From the NCBI GenBank assembly GCA_904419545.1, contig CAJFRY010000014.1, forward strand, positions 1-40,786: a stretch of DNA of 40,786 bases, read 5' to 3'. Below the pieces are notes generated by a model. That model was not told the origin of the DNA. It saw only the letters and a program-made list of their open reading frames with translations, and did not search any database. Below, in pieces: positions 32,769 to 40,211 of this stretch. The position numbers and the translations under genes are program-made. The stretch comes from Candidatus Woodwardiibium gallinarum (GTDB taxonomy: Bacteria; Bacillota; Clostridia; Oscillospirales; CAG-382). Within the stretch, counting starts at the first letter, position 1, and each line of letters starts with the position of its first letter.

Positions 32769-32797
32769 ATGATAGCACAGCGTGCCGCTGTTGTCAA
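32769..32797 (-). promoter_or_regulatory. Sigma-A promoter of the ABC-class ATPase gene
   Basis: TTGACA (32792-32797), 17 nt, TATCAT (32769-32774) on the minus strand; transcript start near 32762. Just downstream the leader has a small stem TCGTA-CACA-TACGA followed by eight T residues (32734 down to 32713), a possible pause or early stop. Confidence 0.8.
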
Positions 32798-32804
32798 GTG
32801 CTTT

Positions 32805-33236
32805 TTAGGCTTCGTGCAGATGACAGCCGTCGCAGTGTCCGTCGCAGCCCGGGATTTCCATTTCGATGCCCTGCCGGCGGTAATAGTCGGCGACCGCGGC
32901 CTTGACGGCCTCCTCCGCCAGCACCGAGCAGTGCACCTTCGCGGGCGGCAGTCCGTCCAGCGCTTCGATGACGGCCTTGTTCGTCAGCTTGAGCGCTTCG
33001 CTGACCGGCTTGCCTTTGATCATCTCGGTCGCCATCGAGCTGGTCGCAATAGCCGACGCGCAGCCGTAGGTGTTGAACTTGACGTCGGTGATGATGCCGT
33101 CCTCCACCCTGATATACATTTTCATGATGTCGCCGCATTTCGCGTTCCCCACCTCGCCGACGCCGGACGCGTCCTCCAGCTTGCCGACGTTGCGCGGGTT
33201 GGCAAAGTGGTCCATCACTTTTTCACTGTATGCCAT
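32805..33236 (-). CDS. iscU: IscU/NifU-type iron-sulfur cluster scaffold
   Basis: The 143-residue product is the scaffold on which [2Fe-2S] clusters are built using sulfur from IscS. Ligands are the three family cysteines in NAKCGD, TYGCASAI and KVHCSVLAEEA, with the Asp after the first Cys that helps cluster release. It starts MAYSEKVMDHFANPRNVG as usual; ATG 33236 follows GGAAGGAAG, and the longer frame upstream is not needed. The C-terminus carries an extra cysteine cluster, CDGHCDGCHLHEA, common in clostridial versions. It starts 2 nt after the iscS stop, so the two are coupled. No IscA, HscAB or ferredoxin gene follows. Confidence 0.95.
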   Translation of the reverse strand: MAYSEKVMDHFANPRNVGKLEDASGVGEVGNAKCGDIMKMYIRVEDGIITDVKFNTYGCASAIATSSMATEMIKGKPVSEALKLTNKAVIEALDGLPPAKVHCSVLAEEAVKAAVADYYRRQGIEMEIPGCDGHCDGCHLHEA

Positions 33237-33238
33237 CT

Positions 33239-34429
33239 TTATCTTCCTTCCTGTTTGCTTTCGTTCTGGAGCTTTTCCCACACCGGGGACATATCCCGCA
33301 GCAGCGCGACGATTTCCGCCAGCTTCCCGAGGAAGTAGTCGACCTCCGCTTCGCTATTGCTCTCGCACAGCGACAGCCGGAGCGAGCCGTGCGCGATTTC
33401 GTGTGGCAGCCCGAGGGCCAGCAGCACGTGCGACGGGTCGAGGGAGCCGGAGGTGCAGGCCGAGCCGGACGAGGCCGCGATGCCGGCCAGATCGAGGTGC
33501 AGGAGCAGCGCTTCGCCCTCGACGCCCTCGAAGCAGATGCTCGCGTTGCCGTCCAGCCGCCGTTCGATCCCGCCGTTGAGACGGCTGCGTTCGATTTTCA
33601 GCGCGCCGGCGATCAGCCGGTCGCGCAGCGCGCGGACGCAGGGCGCCGTTTTGTCCAAATCCGCCAGCGCGGTCTCAAGCGCCACCGTCATCCCGTGGAT
33701 GGCGGGCAGGTTCTCGGTTCCGGCGCGGCGGCTCCGCTCCTGCGCGCCGCCTTCGATCAGGTTGGGAAAGCTCAGGCCCTTCCGGACATACAGCGCGCCG
33801 ATTCCCTTCGGGCCGTGGAATTTGTGCGCCGAGAGCGAGAGCAGGTCGATGTTCTCGTTTGCGACGTCGATTTTCAAATGCCCTACCGCCTGCACCGCGT
33901 CGGTGTGGAAGGGGACGCCATATGCACGGCAGATCGCGCCCAGTTCGGCGACCGGCTGTATCGTGCCGATCTCATTGTTGGCGTACATAACGGTCACCAG
34001 CGCCGTTTCGTCCCGCAGGGCGGCCTCCAGCTCCGCAGGGCGGACGTAGCCGTCCTCGTGGACAGGGAGATAGGTGACGGAAAAGCCCTCCTTTTCCAGA
34101 GCCTGTACGGTGTGCAGCACTGCGTGGTGTTCAAAGGCGGAGGTGACGATATGGTGCTTGCCCTTCTTCGCGCCCGCTTTCGCCAGTCCGCGAATGGCCC
34201 AGTTGTCCGCTTCACTGCCGCCGGAGGTGAAGTACAGCTCGTCCGGCGCGCAGCCGAGCAGTCCGGCCAGCTTGGCACGGCAGGCCGACAGCAGCTTCTG
34301 CGCGGCCTGTCCCTCGCTGTGCAGCGAGGACGGATTGCCGTAAAAGCCCTGCGCAGTCTCGGTCATTGCGGCGAGGACGGCAGGGTAGGGCGCCGTCGTA
34401 GCGGCGTTGTCAAAATAAATGCGTTCCAT
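33239..34429 (-). CDS. iscS: Cysteine desulfurase IscS/NifS
   Basis: The 396-residue pyridoxal-phosphate enzyme removes sulfur from cysteine and passes it as persulfide to IscU and tRNA thiolases. Motifs: MERIYFDNAATT start, FTSGGSEADN, HHAVLHT, the PLP lysine in SAHKFHGPKG, and the catalytic loop Cys in SSGSACTSGSLDPSHVL, the group I IscS/NifS type. ATG 34429 is preceded by GGAGG at 8 nt; a TTG two codons upstream is less likely. It begins 12 nt after the HEPN gene and 2 nt before iscU, so all four genes read from the promoter at 35211-35239. It could supply the TtcA-like protein at 1.2 kb. Confidence 0.96.
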   Translation of the reverse strand: MERIYFDNAATTAPYPAVLAAMTETAQGFYGNPSSLHSEGQAAQKLLSACRAKLAGLLGCAPDELYFTSGGSEADNWAIRGLAKAGAKKGKHHIVTSAFEHHAVLHTVQALEKEGFSVTYLPVHEDGYVRPAELEAALRDETALVTVMYANNEIGTIQPVAELGAICRAYGVPFHTDAVQAVGHLKIDVANENIDLLSLSAHKFHGPKGIGALYVRKGLSFPNLIEGGAQERSRRAGTENLPAIHGMTVALETALADLDKTAPCVRALRDRLIAGALKIERSRLNGGIERRLDGNASICFEGVEGEALLLHLDLAGIAASSGSACTSGSLDPSHVLLALGLPHEIAHGSLRLSLCESNSEAEVDYFLGKLAEIVALLRDMSPVWEKLQNESKQEGR

Positions 34430-34441
34430 TGCCAAGTCCTC

Positions 34442-34816
34442 CTATTCGCACAGCGCAAGGACGCGTTCGGCAATCGACAGGCACTGCTCCGCATCCTGCT
34501 TGGATAGTGTTTCCGGAACATCGGCCGGATAGCGTGATTCAATGTAAAACTGATTGACGTATGCACAGTCCTTGAAATAAGGCTCAAAGTCGTCGTTGTA
34601 TGCGCTGGCTTTGCGGCACAGATAAATCAGGCTGTGCCCATCCTTGAGCTGCTTGGAGGATTTGAGGATGAACCCCTTCAGCCCTTTTTCAATCGCCTGC
34701 TGGCAGTGGAAGGCGACGGTCGCATAGTCTCCGCCGTGCTCAAACAGGATCCTTGCGCTTTCGAGATCGGTGCGCGCCTTTGCCAGCCAGTCCTCATAAA
34801 TTCTGCTGTCCGCCAT
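34442..34816 (-). CDS. HEPN-domain protein, partner of the MNT gene
   Basis: The 124-residue protein is a HEPN-domain protein: MADSRIYEDWLAKARTDLESARIL, then ATVAFHCQQAIEKGLKGFIL, the HEPN signature helix, and FYIESRYPADVP. The catalytic R-x4-6-H of toxic HEPN RNases is not clear here, so ribonuclease activity is uncertain. It overlaps the upstream MNT nucleotidyltransferase by 23 nt, the classic MNT/HEPN toxin-antitoxin layout in which the MNT protein AMPylates or otherwise masks the HEPN toxin. The start at 34816 is chosen from alignment; the frame upstream is shadow of the MNT gene. It precedes iscS by 12 nt, which is unusual. Confidence 0.82.
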   Translation of the reverse strand: MADSRIYEDWLAKARTDLESARILFEHGGDYATVAFHCQQAIEKGLKGFILKSSKQLKDGHSLIYLCRKASAYNDDFEPYFKDCAYVNQFYIESRYPADVPETLSKQDAEQCLSIAERVLALCE

Positions 34817-35099
34817 ACAGACAAACCCCGCTTTCCTTAATTTTATATGCGAACGATGATTCGTCCGCGGTAAGATGCAGCCATTCCTCCGGCGTGTAAA
34901 GGAGGATATCGATCGGCTTGTCAAAATCCAGTTCCAAGTACAGCAGTGCCAGCGTGTTCCGCTTGCTTGCCGTCGGTGCGACTACGCAGATATCAATGTC
35001 GCTGTCTTCACGCGCCGTTCCCTTGGCTTGCGAACCGAAGAGATAAACAGCCTGCGCGTCAACCAAAGCACGGATCTTATCGGTCAGCTTTTCAAACAT
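34794..35099 (-). CDS. Minimal nucleotidyltransferase (MNT), putative antitoxin
   Basis: The 101-residue protein is a minimal DNA-polymerase-beta-type nucleotidyltransferase: AVYLFGSQAKGTAREDSDIDICVV carries the GSxxxG loop and the D-x-D metal site, with PIDILLY giving the third Asp. In MNT/HEPN modules this protein is the antitoxin, modifying its HEPN partner with AMP. It has a good AGGAGG ribosome site and is the first gene of the operon MNT-HEPN-iscS-iscU, about 105 nt after the predicted transcript start. Confidence 0.85.
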   Translation of the reverse strand: MFEKLTDKIRALVDAQAVYLFGSQAKGTAREDSDIDICVVAPTASKRNTLALLYLELDFDKPIDILLYTPEEWLHLTADESSFAYKIKESGVCLYGGQQNL

Positions 35100-35190
35100 A
35101 CGCTGCGCCTCCTTTTTTCTATTCTTTAGTATCAGCCGGCTGCCGCCGCTGTTATCCGCCGTTCAGTCATTTTATTTGCACCGTTAAACC

Positions 35191-35203
35191 TACCAAAATG
35201 GTA
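35191..35203. promoter_or_regulatory. Candidate operator at the transcript start of MNT-HEPN-iscSU
   Basis: TACCA-AAA-TGGTA is a perfect 5+3+5 inverted repeat covering about +1 to +14 of the operon transcript, a position where a repressor would block initiation. Iron-sulfur operons are often controlled by Rrf2-family regulators, but no regulator gene is in the window. Confidence 0.35.
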
Positions 35204-35210
35204 TGCATTG

Positions 35211-35239
35211 ATTATAGCGCATGCTTCATCGTTTGTCAA
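35211..35239 (-). promoter_or_regulatory. Sigma-A promoter of the MNT-HEPN-iscS-iscU operon
   Basis: Minus-strand TTGACA (35234-35239), 17 nt, TATAAT (35211-35216): a perfect consensus promoter, start near 35204. Confidence 0.88.
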
Positions 35240-35424
35240 GGGGAAAAGGTAGTAAAAACAGGAAAAAACGTGCATGTGCCCGAAGGAGGAATCCGTCGTT
35301 ATGCATAGAGGGCGCGTGATAGAATATTTTGAAAAGCGGTTTGCCCATATGGTGAGGATAAGCAAAAGCATCCAGCGATGCAGCATGCCGCAGACGATGT
35401 ATCGGAAGCCTGCCGTCAGATCTG

Positions 35425-35623
35425 TACTTTTATTTGATGGAAATGTTGAAAACATATTCAACCGTCATTCGCACCGGCGAATGACGGCTCCGGGCAAAAC
35501 TCGGAGAAATATGCCGTACAATATCTGTTTCTTGCAAATCTCTTGGACTTGCAAGTAAACGGTTTTAACAAGTTTTATCCAAAAATCGCATTATTTAAAG
35601 CGCGTGTCCCGCAATGGAATTTG
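35425..35623. repeat. Structured intergenic repeat, copy C
   Basis: Third copy of the element. It has the best-kept central stem, CCGTCATTCGC-ACCG-GCGAATGACGG (11 bp), a GTTGAA/TTCAAC first stem, an ACTTGCAAG/CTTGCAAAT pair and a decayed closing stem. The shared block AATATGCCGTACAATATCTG is present. A relative of the GCAGCAAATGCCGCAGA segment of copy B lies just before it, at 35380-35395. The rest of the gap 35240-35424 shows nothing coding. Confidence 0.7.
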
Positions 35624-35631
35624 GAAAGAAA

Positions 35632-35657
35632 TGCGCCCCGGATTTTTCCGGGGCGCA
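35632..35657 (-). terminator. Intrinsic terminator of the oligopeptide-binding protein gene
   Basis: TGCGCCCCGG (35632-35641) pairs with CCGGGGCGCA (35648-35657); on the minus strand it is followed by TTTCTTTCC. It lies 14 nt after the stop codon. Confidence 0.85.
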
Positions 35658-35670
35658 GAGCATAGATTGA

Positions 35671-37563
35671 TTATTCGGCCGCTGCGGAGGATTCCGCCGC
35701 CTCTCTTGAATTGATCTCTTCATAGTTTTTAAGTTTGAGATCGTTGAAGATGCGATAGCCGTAGTAGTTGGACTTAACGCCCTTCAGGTCACTGGCAACC
35801 AGATAGCTGTCGTTGTACTGGAACAGCGCCGTCGCAGGGGAAAGCTCGTGCAGCATCGCTTCGGCCTGATGCAGCAGCTCGGCGCGCTTGGTGCGGTCAA
35901 AGGTATGCACAATCTCGTCGATCAGCGCGTCGTACGCGTCATCCTGAAGTCCGGTGTAGTGCAGGGCAAAGGAATCGGCTTCAAAGTCGACGTCAACCTG
36001 ATTGCCGCTGTATTTCGGGGAGAAGGGCGCAAGATAGCCGAACGCATCGACCGATTGTATGGTGTTGTCCACGCCGATGACGTCGAAATCGCCCTCAGCC
36101 AGCACGTCTGCTACATCCTCAGGATAGACGCCCTCTACCGTCACGTTGAAGCCGAGCTGGCCCCAGACGTCTTTGGCATAGTTTGCGATGGATTCCTCAT
36201 AGGAAGCGTAGCTGCAGGAATTTCTGTAAGAATTCATCAACTCGCGCGAAGCAGGGTAGACAAATTTGATTGTCAGCGAACCGCTCGGATTGCCGGCTTC
36301 GCTCAACAATGAACGTGCGCCGTCCAGATCGCCGGCAGTGTTATAGAGCTGGGTGCCGCTCGTAGCGAAATCCGTTTTGCGGTCGGTGTTGAACACACCG
36401 GAGGGGACGTAGCCGGTTGAAGCAATGTGCTGGCCGCCCGTCAAATTGACAATCTCATCTCTGCTGAGCGCAATTGAAAGGGCTTTGCGCACCTTCGCGT
36501 CGGAAAGCACGTCGTTCCTTGTATTGAACAAATAAGTATAAGTCGCAAGCGTTTTATTCTGCTCGATGTCGTCAGACGCCAGCGTAAAGGTATTGATATC
36601 GAAATCGTTCAGATAATAAATCTTGCCTTCCGTATAACGGTTGTACTGATATTGGGCCTGCGTCAGCGCCGTTGCGCCGTCTGCGAGCGAGCTGCCGACG
36701 GATTCTTCCTGATAAATGCAGACGAGACGATAGGGGATGACGCTCTTGTCCAAAGCGTCCTCGGTTTCGTCACGGTAATAATAGCTGTTGCGTTCAAGCA
36801 CGAGCCGGTCGCCCTCCGACAAGGCCTGCAGACGGAACGGTCCGTTGGTCGTCAGTCGGGCGGGGTTGATATACCACGGCGCGGTCGTATTTTCCTCGCC
36901 GCCGGAGGTTTCCGCCGCGGCTGCGTCCTTCTCCGCCTTGGTGATGATGTCCTCGCGCATCGGGGACAGCGCTACGTTGGAAACGATTTCGGCAAAAAGC
37001 TGTACGGCAGCGTCGAACTCGGGATCGTCGGCGCCGTTGAAGGTCTTTTCGAACACCACTTCGAGCAGCAGGCTGTCGGCTGCATAGAGGCCGAGGTCGT
37101 CGCTCGTCTTGCCGTCCTCGCCGTTTTTGTACGCGCGGGCGTTTTTAATCGGGTAAAGCAGCGAAGCATACGGACTCTCGGATTCGGGTGCAAGAATACG
37201 CTTCCAGGCATAAACGATGTCGTCCGCCGAGACGGCGCGGCCGTCGCTCCACTTGGTTTCGTTGAGCTTGAAGTACATTTTGTACAGATCGTCACGCTTG
37301 TCGTAGAATTTATACCATTCATACGCCAGCCCTTCTTTGACCTCGCCTTTTTCGTTGAGCGACGTCAGAGGCTGATACAGCAGGGCGAGCAGCTTGGAGG
37401 TTTCCGCGTCGGTTTGCATCGCGGCGGGATCCAGCGTCGTCGGGAATGAGGAAATGTACATGGAAATAAGGGCGCCCCTGTCGTCCTCGCCAAGTGTGCT
37501 GCACGCGGCGAAAAGACCGGCGCACATCAGCACCGCCAGTGCCAACGCGATGGTTCTTTTCAT
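35671..37563 (-). CDS. Oligopeptide ABC transporter substrate-binding lipoprotein
   Basis: The 630-residue protein is a family 5 extracellular solute-binding protein (OppA/DppA class). It has a lipoprotein signal MKRTIALALAVLMCAGLFAAC, lipobox FAAC, lipidated C21. Family blocks are LDPAAMQTDAETSKLLALLYQPL, LNETKWSDGRAVSADDIVYAWKRIL, NGPFRLQALSEGDRLVLERN, ALSIALSRDEIVNLTGG and LLHQAEAMLHELSPATALFQYNDSY. It would deliver peptides to an Opp-type importer, but no permease or ATPase gene is adjacent, so it is an orphan in this window. ATG 37563 has AGGAGGAG upstream. The C-terminus is a short Ala/Glu/Ser-rich tail. Promoter and upstream repeats are described separately. Confidence 0.92.
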   Translation of the reverse strand: MKRTIALALAVLMCAGLFAACSTLGEDDRGALISMYISSFPTTLDPAAMQTDAETSKLLALLYQPLTSLNEKGEVKEGLAYEWYKFYDKRDDLYKMYFKLNETKWSDGRAVSADDIVYAWKRILAPESESPYASLLYPIKNARAYKNGEDGKTSDDLGLYAADSLLLEVVFEKTFNGADDPEFDAAVQLFAEIVSNVALSPMREDIITKAEKDAAAAETSGGEENTTAPWYINPARLTTNGPFRLQALSEGDRLVLERNSYYYRDETEDALDKSVIPYRLVCIYQEESVGSSLADGATALTQAQYQYNRYTEGKIYYLNDFDINTFTLASDDIEQNKTLATYTYLFNTRNDVLSDAKVRKALSIALSRDEIVNLTGGQHIASTGYVPSGVFNTDRKTDFATSGTQLYNTAGDLDGARSLLSEAGNPSGSLTIKFVYPASRELMNSYRNSCSYASYEESIANYAKDVWGQLGFNVTVEGVYPEDVADVLAEGDFDVIGVDNTIQSVDAFGYLAPFSPKYSGNQVDVDFEADSFALHYTGLQDDAYDALIDEIVHTFDRTKRAELLHQAEAMLHELSPATALFQYNDSYLVASDLKGVKSNYYGYRIFNDLKLKNYEEINSREAAESSAAAE

Positions 37564-37614
37564 AATGCTCCTCCTACTAAAACAGGTAAAACTGAATCGT
37601 TTTTCGACTTGTTG

Positions 37615-37643
37615 ATTATACCATATCCACAAAAAATAATCAA
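37615..37643 (-). promoter_or_regulatory. Promoter of the oligopeptide-binding protein gene
   Basis: Minus-strand TTGATT (37638-37643), 17 nt, TATAAT (37615-37620), start near 37608, about 45 nt before the gene. Confidence 0.8.
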
Positions 37644-37675
37644 CCGTTCTGCCGGGAATTCTTGCAGATTCTTTC

Positions 37676-37718
37676 TATTGCACAAATTTCAAAGCCGTTG
37701 TTGTACATATTGCACAAA
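37676..37718. promoter_or_regulatory. Paired 11-bp direct repeats upstream of the promoter
   Basis: TATTGCACAAA occurs identically at 37676-37686 and 37708-37718, start-to-start distance 32 bp, about three helical turns. The pair lies 33-75 bp upstream of the -35 of the adjacent minus-strand promoter, centred near -73 and -105, the usual place for an activator. Confidence 0.55.
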
Positions 37719-37759
37719 CGAGGATGAATATTTTGTTACATTTGTATATGACTGTGGTA

Positions 37760-38300
37760 ACTTGTGCTGTTTTTGAACAGACTTGTATGCGTGCAGTTGC
37801 TCAATGTTTTGCGGCATCAAGCGGCATATCGTTTCACTGTCAAACTTAAAGTCTAAAAATGTCGGCCGGGCGTCATGTGACGAAGTCTTTGTACGCTTCG
37901 CCGGCTATCCCCAAAGAGACAGCGCGCCTAAGCGGACCCCACGGCAAAAATGCTGCTTTCGGGCATTCAAGACGGCCCCGCAGTGCGTGTTGCGGTTCGC
38001 GGAGAGGAAGACACAGCGAAGACTGTCCGCAGCGGCTTGGGGAATCGCGGTGCGGCGCATTCTGTTCGTGCGCGGTCCGCGATCATGCGGCTGCGTCGGC
38101 CCGTGCTGCGTGCAAAGGTTTCGCGGCGATATCGGACGGACTCTGCCGACGGCGTTCGAGGCAGGCTTCGGAACGGCCGTTTTTGTACGCTCTGCCGCCC
38201 GTTTCGGCTGTTCGCTTCGCAGATGCCCGCCGCCGTTCGAAGCAACTACCGATTCCAAAGACGCCGCGGCAACACGCCCCGGTCCGCGCCTGAATGCATA
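37760..38300. other. GC-rich stretch without a recognised gene
   Basis: The gap between the binding-protein promoter region and rpsU is 0.6 kb. Its frames are Arg/Ala/Cys-rich on both strands, lack ribosome sites and do not resemble any protein I know. It may be a decayed gene or noncoding spacer. Confidence 0.4.
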
Positions 38301-38306
38301 GGGCTG

Positions 38307-38335
38307 AAAAAAGCGGGCATGCGGCCCGCTTTTTT
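38307..38335 (-). terminator. Intrinsic terminator of rpsU
   Basis: AAAAAAGCGGGC pairs with GCCCGCTTTTTT (38307-38318 with 38324-38335), 5-nt loop, with T runs on either strand, so it is bidirectional. It lies about 40 nt after the rpsU stop. Confidence 0.9.
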
Positions 38336-38375
38336 TGTATTCGATTGCAGCACGAAGCGCGTGTGCGCACACATT

Positions 38376-38558
38376 TTATCTGTACTTGCGCTTTCTGGCA
38401 GCCTCGGACTTTTTCTTGCGCTTAACGCTCGGTTTTTCGTAGTGTTCTCTTTTGCGCAGCTCTGCCTGTACGCCGCTCTTGAGATACGACCTTTTGAATC
38501 TGCGAAGCGCGCTGTCTATCGTTTCGTTTTCTTTGACCTTGATCTCAGCCATTGCCAT
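38376..38558 (-). CDS. rpsU: 30S ribosomal protein S21
   Basis: The 60-residue product is ribosomal protein S21 (bS21), needed for initiation and binding at the 30S platform. It reads [20 protein letters not shown], then [23 protein letters not shown] and a basic tail [15 protein letters not shown], the normal family form. Two ATG codons two residues apart are possible starts; GAGGAGGGG suits the first. It has its own promoter (38621-38649), and a perfect stem GCCCGCA/TGCGGGC (38584-38599) lies in its leader just before the ribosome site. Confidence 0.96.
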   Translation of the reverse strand: MAMAEIKVKENETIDSALRRFKRSYLKSGVQAELRKREHYEKPSVKRKKKSEAARKRKYR

Positions 38559-38620
38559 TTCCCCTCCTCTTTGAGGAATTTTCGCCCGCAGATGCGGGCA
38601 GCGCCGTTTTGGATACGGTC

Positions 38621-38649
38621 ATTATACCAAAAAGGAACGGGTTTGTCAA
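38621..38649 (-). promoter_or_regulatory. Sigma-A promoter of rpsU
   Basis: Minus-strand TTGACA (38644-38649), 17 nt, TATAAT (38621-38626), a perfect consensus promoter in the 113-bp gap after rplT. Confidence 0.88.
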
Positions 38650-38671
38650 CCGTTATCTTTGGCTTGCCGGC

Positions 38672-39025
38672 TTAAAGTGCGCTCTTGGCGGTCTCCACGA
38701 GGCTGGAGAAGGCGTCCGGGTCACTGATGGCAAGCTCGGAGAGCATTTTTCTGTTCAGTTCGATGCCGCTCTTTTTCAGTCCGTACATAAAGCGCGAATA
38801 ATTGATGCCGTTGAGCTTGCAGGCGGCCGAAATGCGGGTGATCCACAGCGAGCGGAAATCTCTCTTCTTCTGCTTTCTGCCGATATATGCGTAATTGCCG
38901 CTTTTGAGAACGGCTTGTTTGGCCATTCTGAAATGCTTGCTTTTGGCACCCCAGTAGCCTTTCGCCGCTTTAAGGATCTTCTTTCTTCTTTTTCTCGTCG
39001 AAAGGGCGCCTTTTACTCTTGCCAT
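38672..39025 (-). CDS. rplT: 50S ribosomal protein L20
   Basis: The 117-residue product is ribosomal protein L20 (bL20), an early 50S assembly factor that also represses its own operon in many bacteria. It has the basic start [33 protein letters not shown] and the C-terminal globular part [49 protein letters not shown] precedes ATG 39025. It is the last gene of infC-rpmI-rplT. Confidence 0.98.
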   Translation of the reverse strand: MARVKGALSTRKRRKKILKAAKGYWGAKSKHFRMAKQAVLKSGNYAYIGRKQKKRDFRSLWITRISAACKLNGINYSRFMYGLKKSGIELNRKMLSELAISDPDAFSSLVETAKSAL

Positions 39026-39061
39026 TTCATTATACCTCCGTTTTTAGAAAATAATCTCGTT

Positions 39062-39259
39062 TCAGGAATAGGGCAGCATGCGCTTGAGATCGTTCATCCT
39101 TGCGCTGCTGACGCAGGCGGACTTCCTGAGCTGGCGCTTCCTCTTCGGCGTCTTAAGGCCGAGCTTGTGGCGGCGGCCGCAGTGATTCATCTTGATTTTG
39201 CCGGTAGCGGTGGCCTTGAAGCGTTTGGCAGATGCCTTATGCGTCTTGATTTTTCCCAT
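39062..39259 (-). CDS. rpmI: 50S ribosomal protein L35
   Basis: The 65-residue product is ribosomal protein L35 (bL35): MGKIKTHKASAKRFKATATGKI, then HKLGLKTPKRKRQLRK and the end MNDLKRMLPYS. The start at 39259 is inside the end of infC, overlapping it by 23 nt, and its AAAGGAAAAG ribosome site lies in infC coding sequence, so translation is coupled. It is followed by rplT after 36 nt. Confidence 0.97.
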   Translation of the reverse strand: MGKIKTHKASAKRFKATATGKIKMNHCGRRHKLGLKTPKRKRQLRKSACVSSARMNDLKRMLPYS

Positions 39260-39800
39260 TTTTCTCTTTTCCTTTCGGTGTAGTCGTATTCTTTTTGGGG
39301 GCAAGTACCATTATCATATTGCGCCCGTCCAGCAGCGGAACCTTTTCCACCGTGCCCAGCTCTTCGACTCCTGCGGCGAACCGGTCCAGCAGGTCGCGGC
39401 CCCGTTCCGTGTGCGCCATTTCGCGCCCGCGGAACTTGACAATTACTTTTACCTTGTTGCCCGCTGTCAGAAAACGGGAAGCATGGTTGAGCTTGGTCTG
39501 CAGATCATGCTGGCCGATGTTGCAGGTCAACTGCAATTCCTTCAGCTCGGTTGTCTGCTGGTTTTTGCGGATTTCTTTCTCCCGCTTCTCGCGTTCAAAG
39601 CGGTATCTGCCGAAATCCATAATTTTGCATACCGGCGGCTTGCCCTCCGGCGCGATCTCGACGAGGTCAAGCCCCGCTTCAAACGCCATCCGAAGCGCCT
39701 TCTCGATGCTGAGCACGCCGATCTGCTCGCCCGTCGCGTTGACCACGCGGACTTCCTTCGCCTTAATCTCTTCGTTGATTAACGCTTTTTTGCTGATAAT
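39237..39800 (-). CDS. infC: Translation initiation factor IF-3
   Basis: The 187-residue protein is IF-3, which binds the 30S subunit and checks the start codon. The N-terminal domain (ISKKALINEEIKAKEVRVV, GEQIGVLSIEKALRMA) and C-terminal domain (MDFGRYRFEREKREKE, ELQLTCNIGQHDLQTKLNHASRFL, VKVIVKFRGREMAHTERG) are complete. There is no ATG, GTG or TTG near the true N-terminus. GGAGG lies 5 nt before ATT 39800, so it uses the rare ATT start typical of infC and the basis of its self-control; ATC 39797 is the alternative. A longer frame reaching 40220 passes through the promoter and leader and is not translated. Operon infC-rpmI-rplT. Confidence 0.95.
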   Translation of the reverse strand: MISKKALINEEIKAKEVRVVNATGEQIGVLSIEKALRMAFEAGLDLVEIAPEGKPPVCKIMDFGRYRFEREKREKEIRKNQQTTELKELQLTCNIGQHDLQTKLNHASRFLTAGNKVKVIVKFRGREMAHTERGRDLLDRFAAGVEELGTVEKVPLLDGRNMIMVLAPKKNTTTPKGKEKNGKNQDA

Positions 39801-39954
39801 GGACACCTCCAAAAAAATAAGTGCGCTCGGAACATTCTGTCCCCTGCGCACACCGACAAAACGGCAGCCGCGCCTCTGTGTGCGGACGGCTCCGTCAGCG
39901 ATTGACCGCGCGGCTGTGACGCCGGGGGTGAGAACAGCGTTCTTCTTCTTTGTC
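39801..39954 (-). promoter_or_regulatory. Structured leader of infC-rpmI-rplT (L20-leader-like)
   Basis: The transcript begins about 154 nt before infC. The leader contains GCACAC/GTGTGC pairing and several GC-rich segments able to fold with one another. Bacillota infC operons have an L20-binding attenuation leader here; this assignment rests on position and length, not on a verified fold. Confidence 0.45.
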
Positions 39955-39960
39955 GACTTT

Positions 39961-39989
39961 ATTGTATCACGCGGGATATGGTTTGTCAA
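39961..39989 (-). promoter_or_regulatory. Sigma-A promoter of infC-rpmI-rplT
   Basis: Minus-strand TTGACA (39984-39989), 17 nt, TACAAT (39961-39966). Confidence 0.87.
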
Positions 39990-40082
39990 GCCTTTTTGCA
40001 AAAAAAGGTCGCGACATATACGCATAAGGGAAGGCCCGGATGCAAAAAATTCGCCTTGATTCGCACTTTTTCGACTTTCCTC

Positions 40083-40111
40083 TTGACTGCGAAGTCGAAT
40101 TTTGTTATTAT
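40083..40111 (+). promoter_or_regulatory. Promoter of the right-edge membrane protein gene
   Basis: TTGACT (40083-40088), 17 nt, TATTAT (40106-40111), overlapping TATAAT at 40109-40114. It lies about 100 bp before the next gene, divergent from the infC promoter. Confidence 0.7.
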
Positions 40112-40211
40112 AATGGATGAAAATACGTATAGATGAAAGTACGCAGGTTGGATATGATTTTCTAATAAAATTCGGGGAGCAGGCCGCGTTCTTCACGGCG
40201 GCATATGGATT

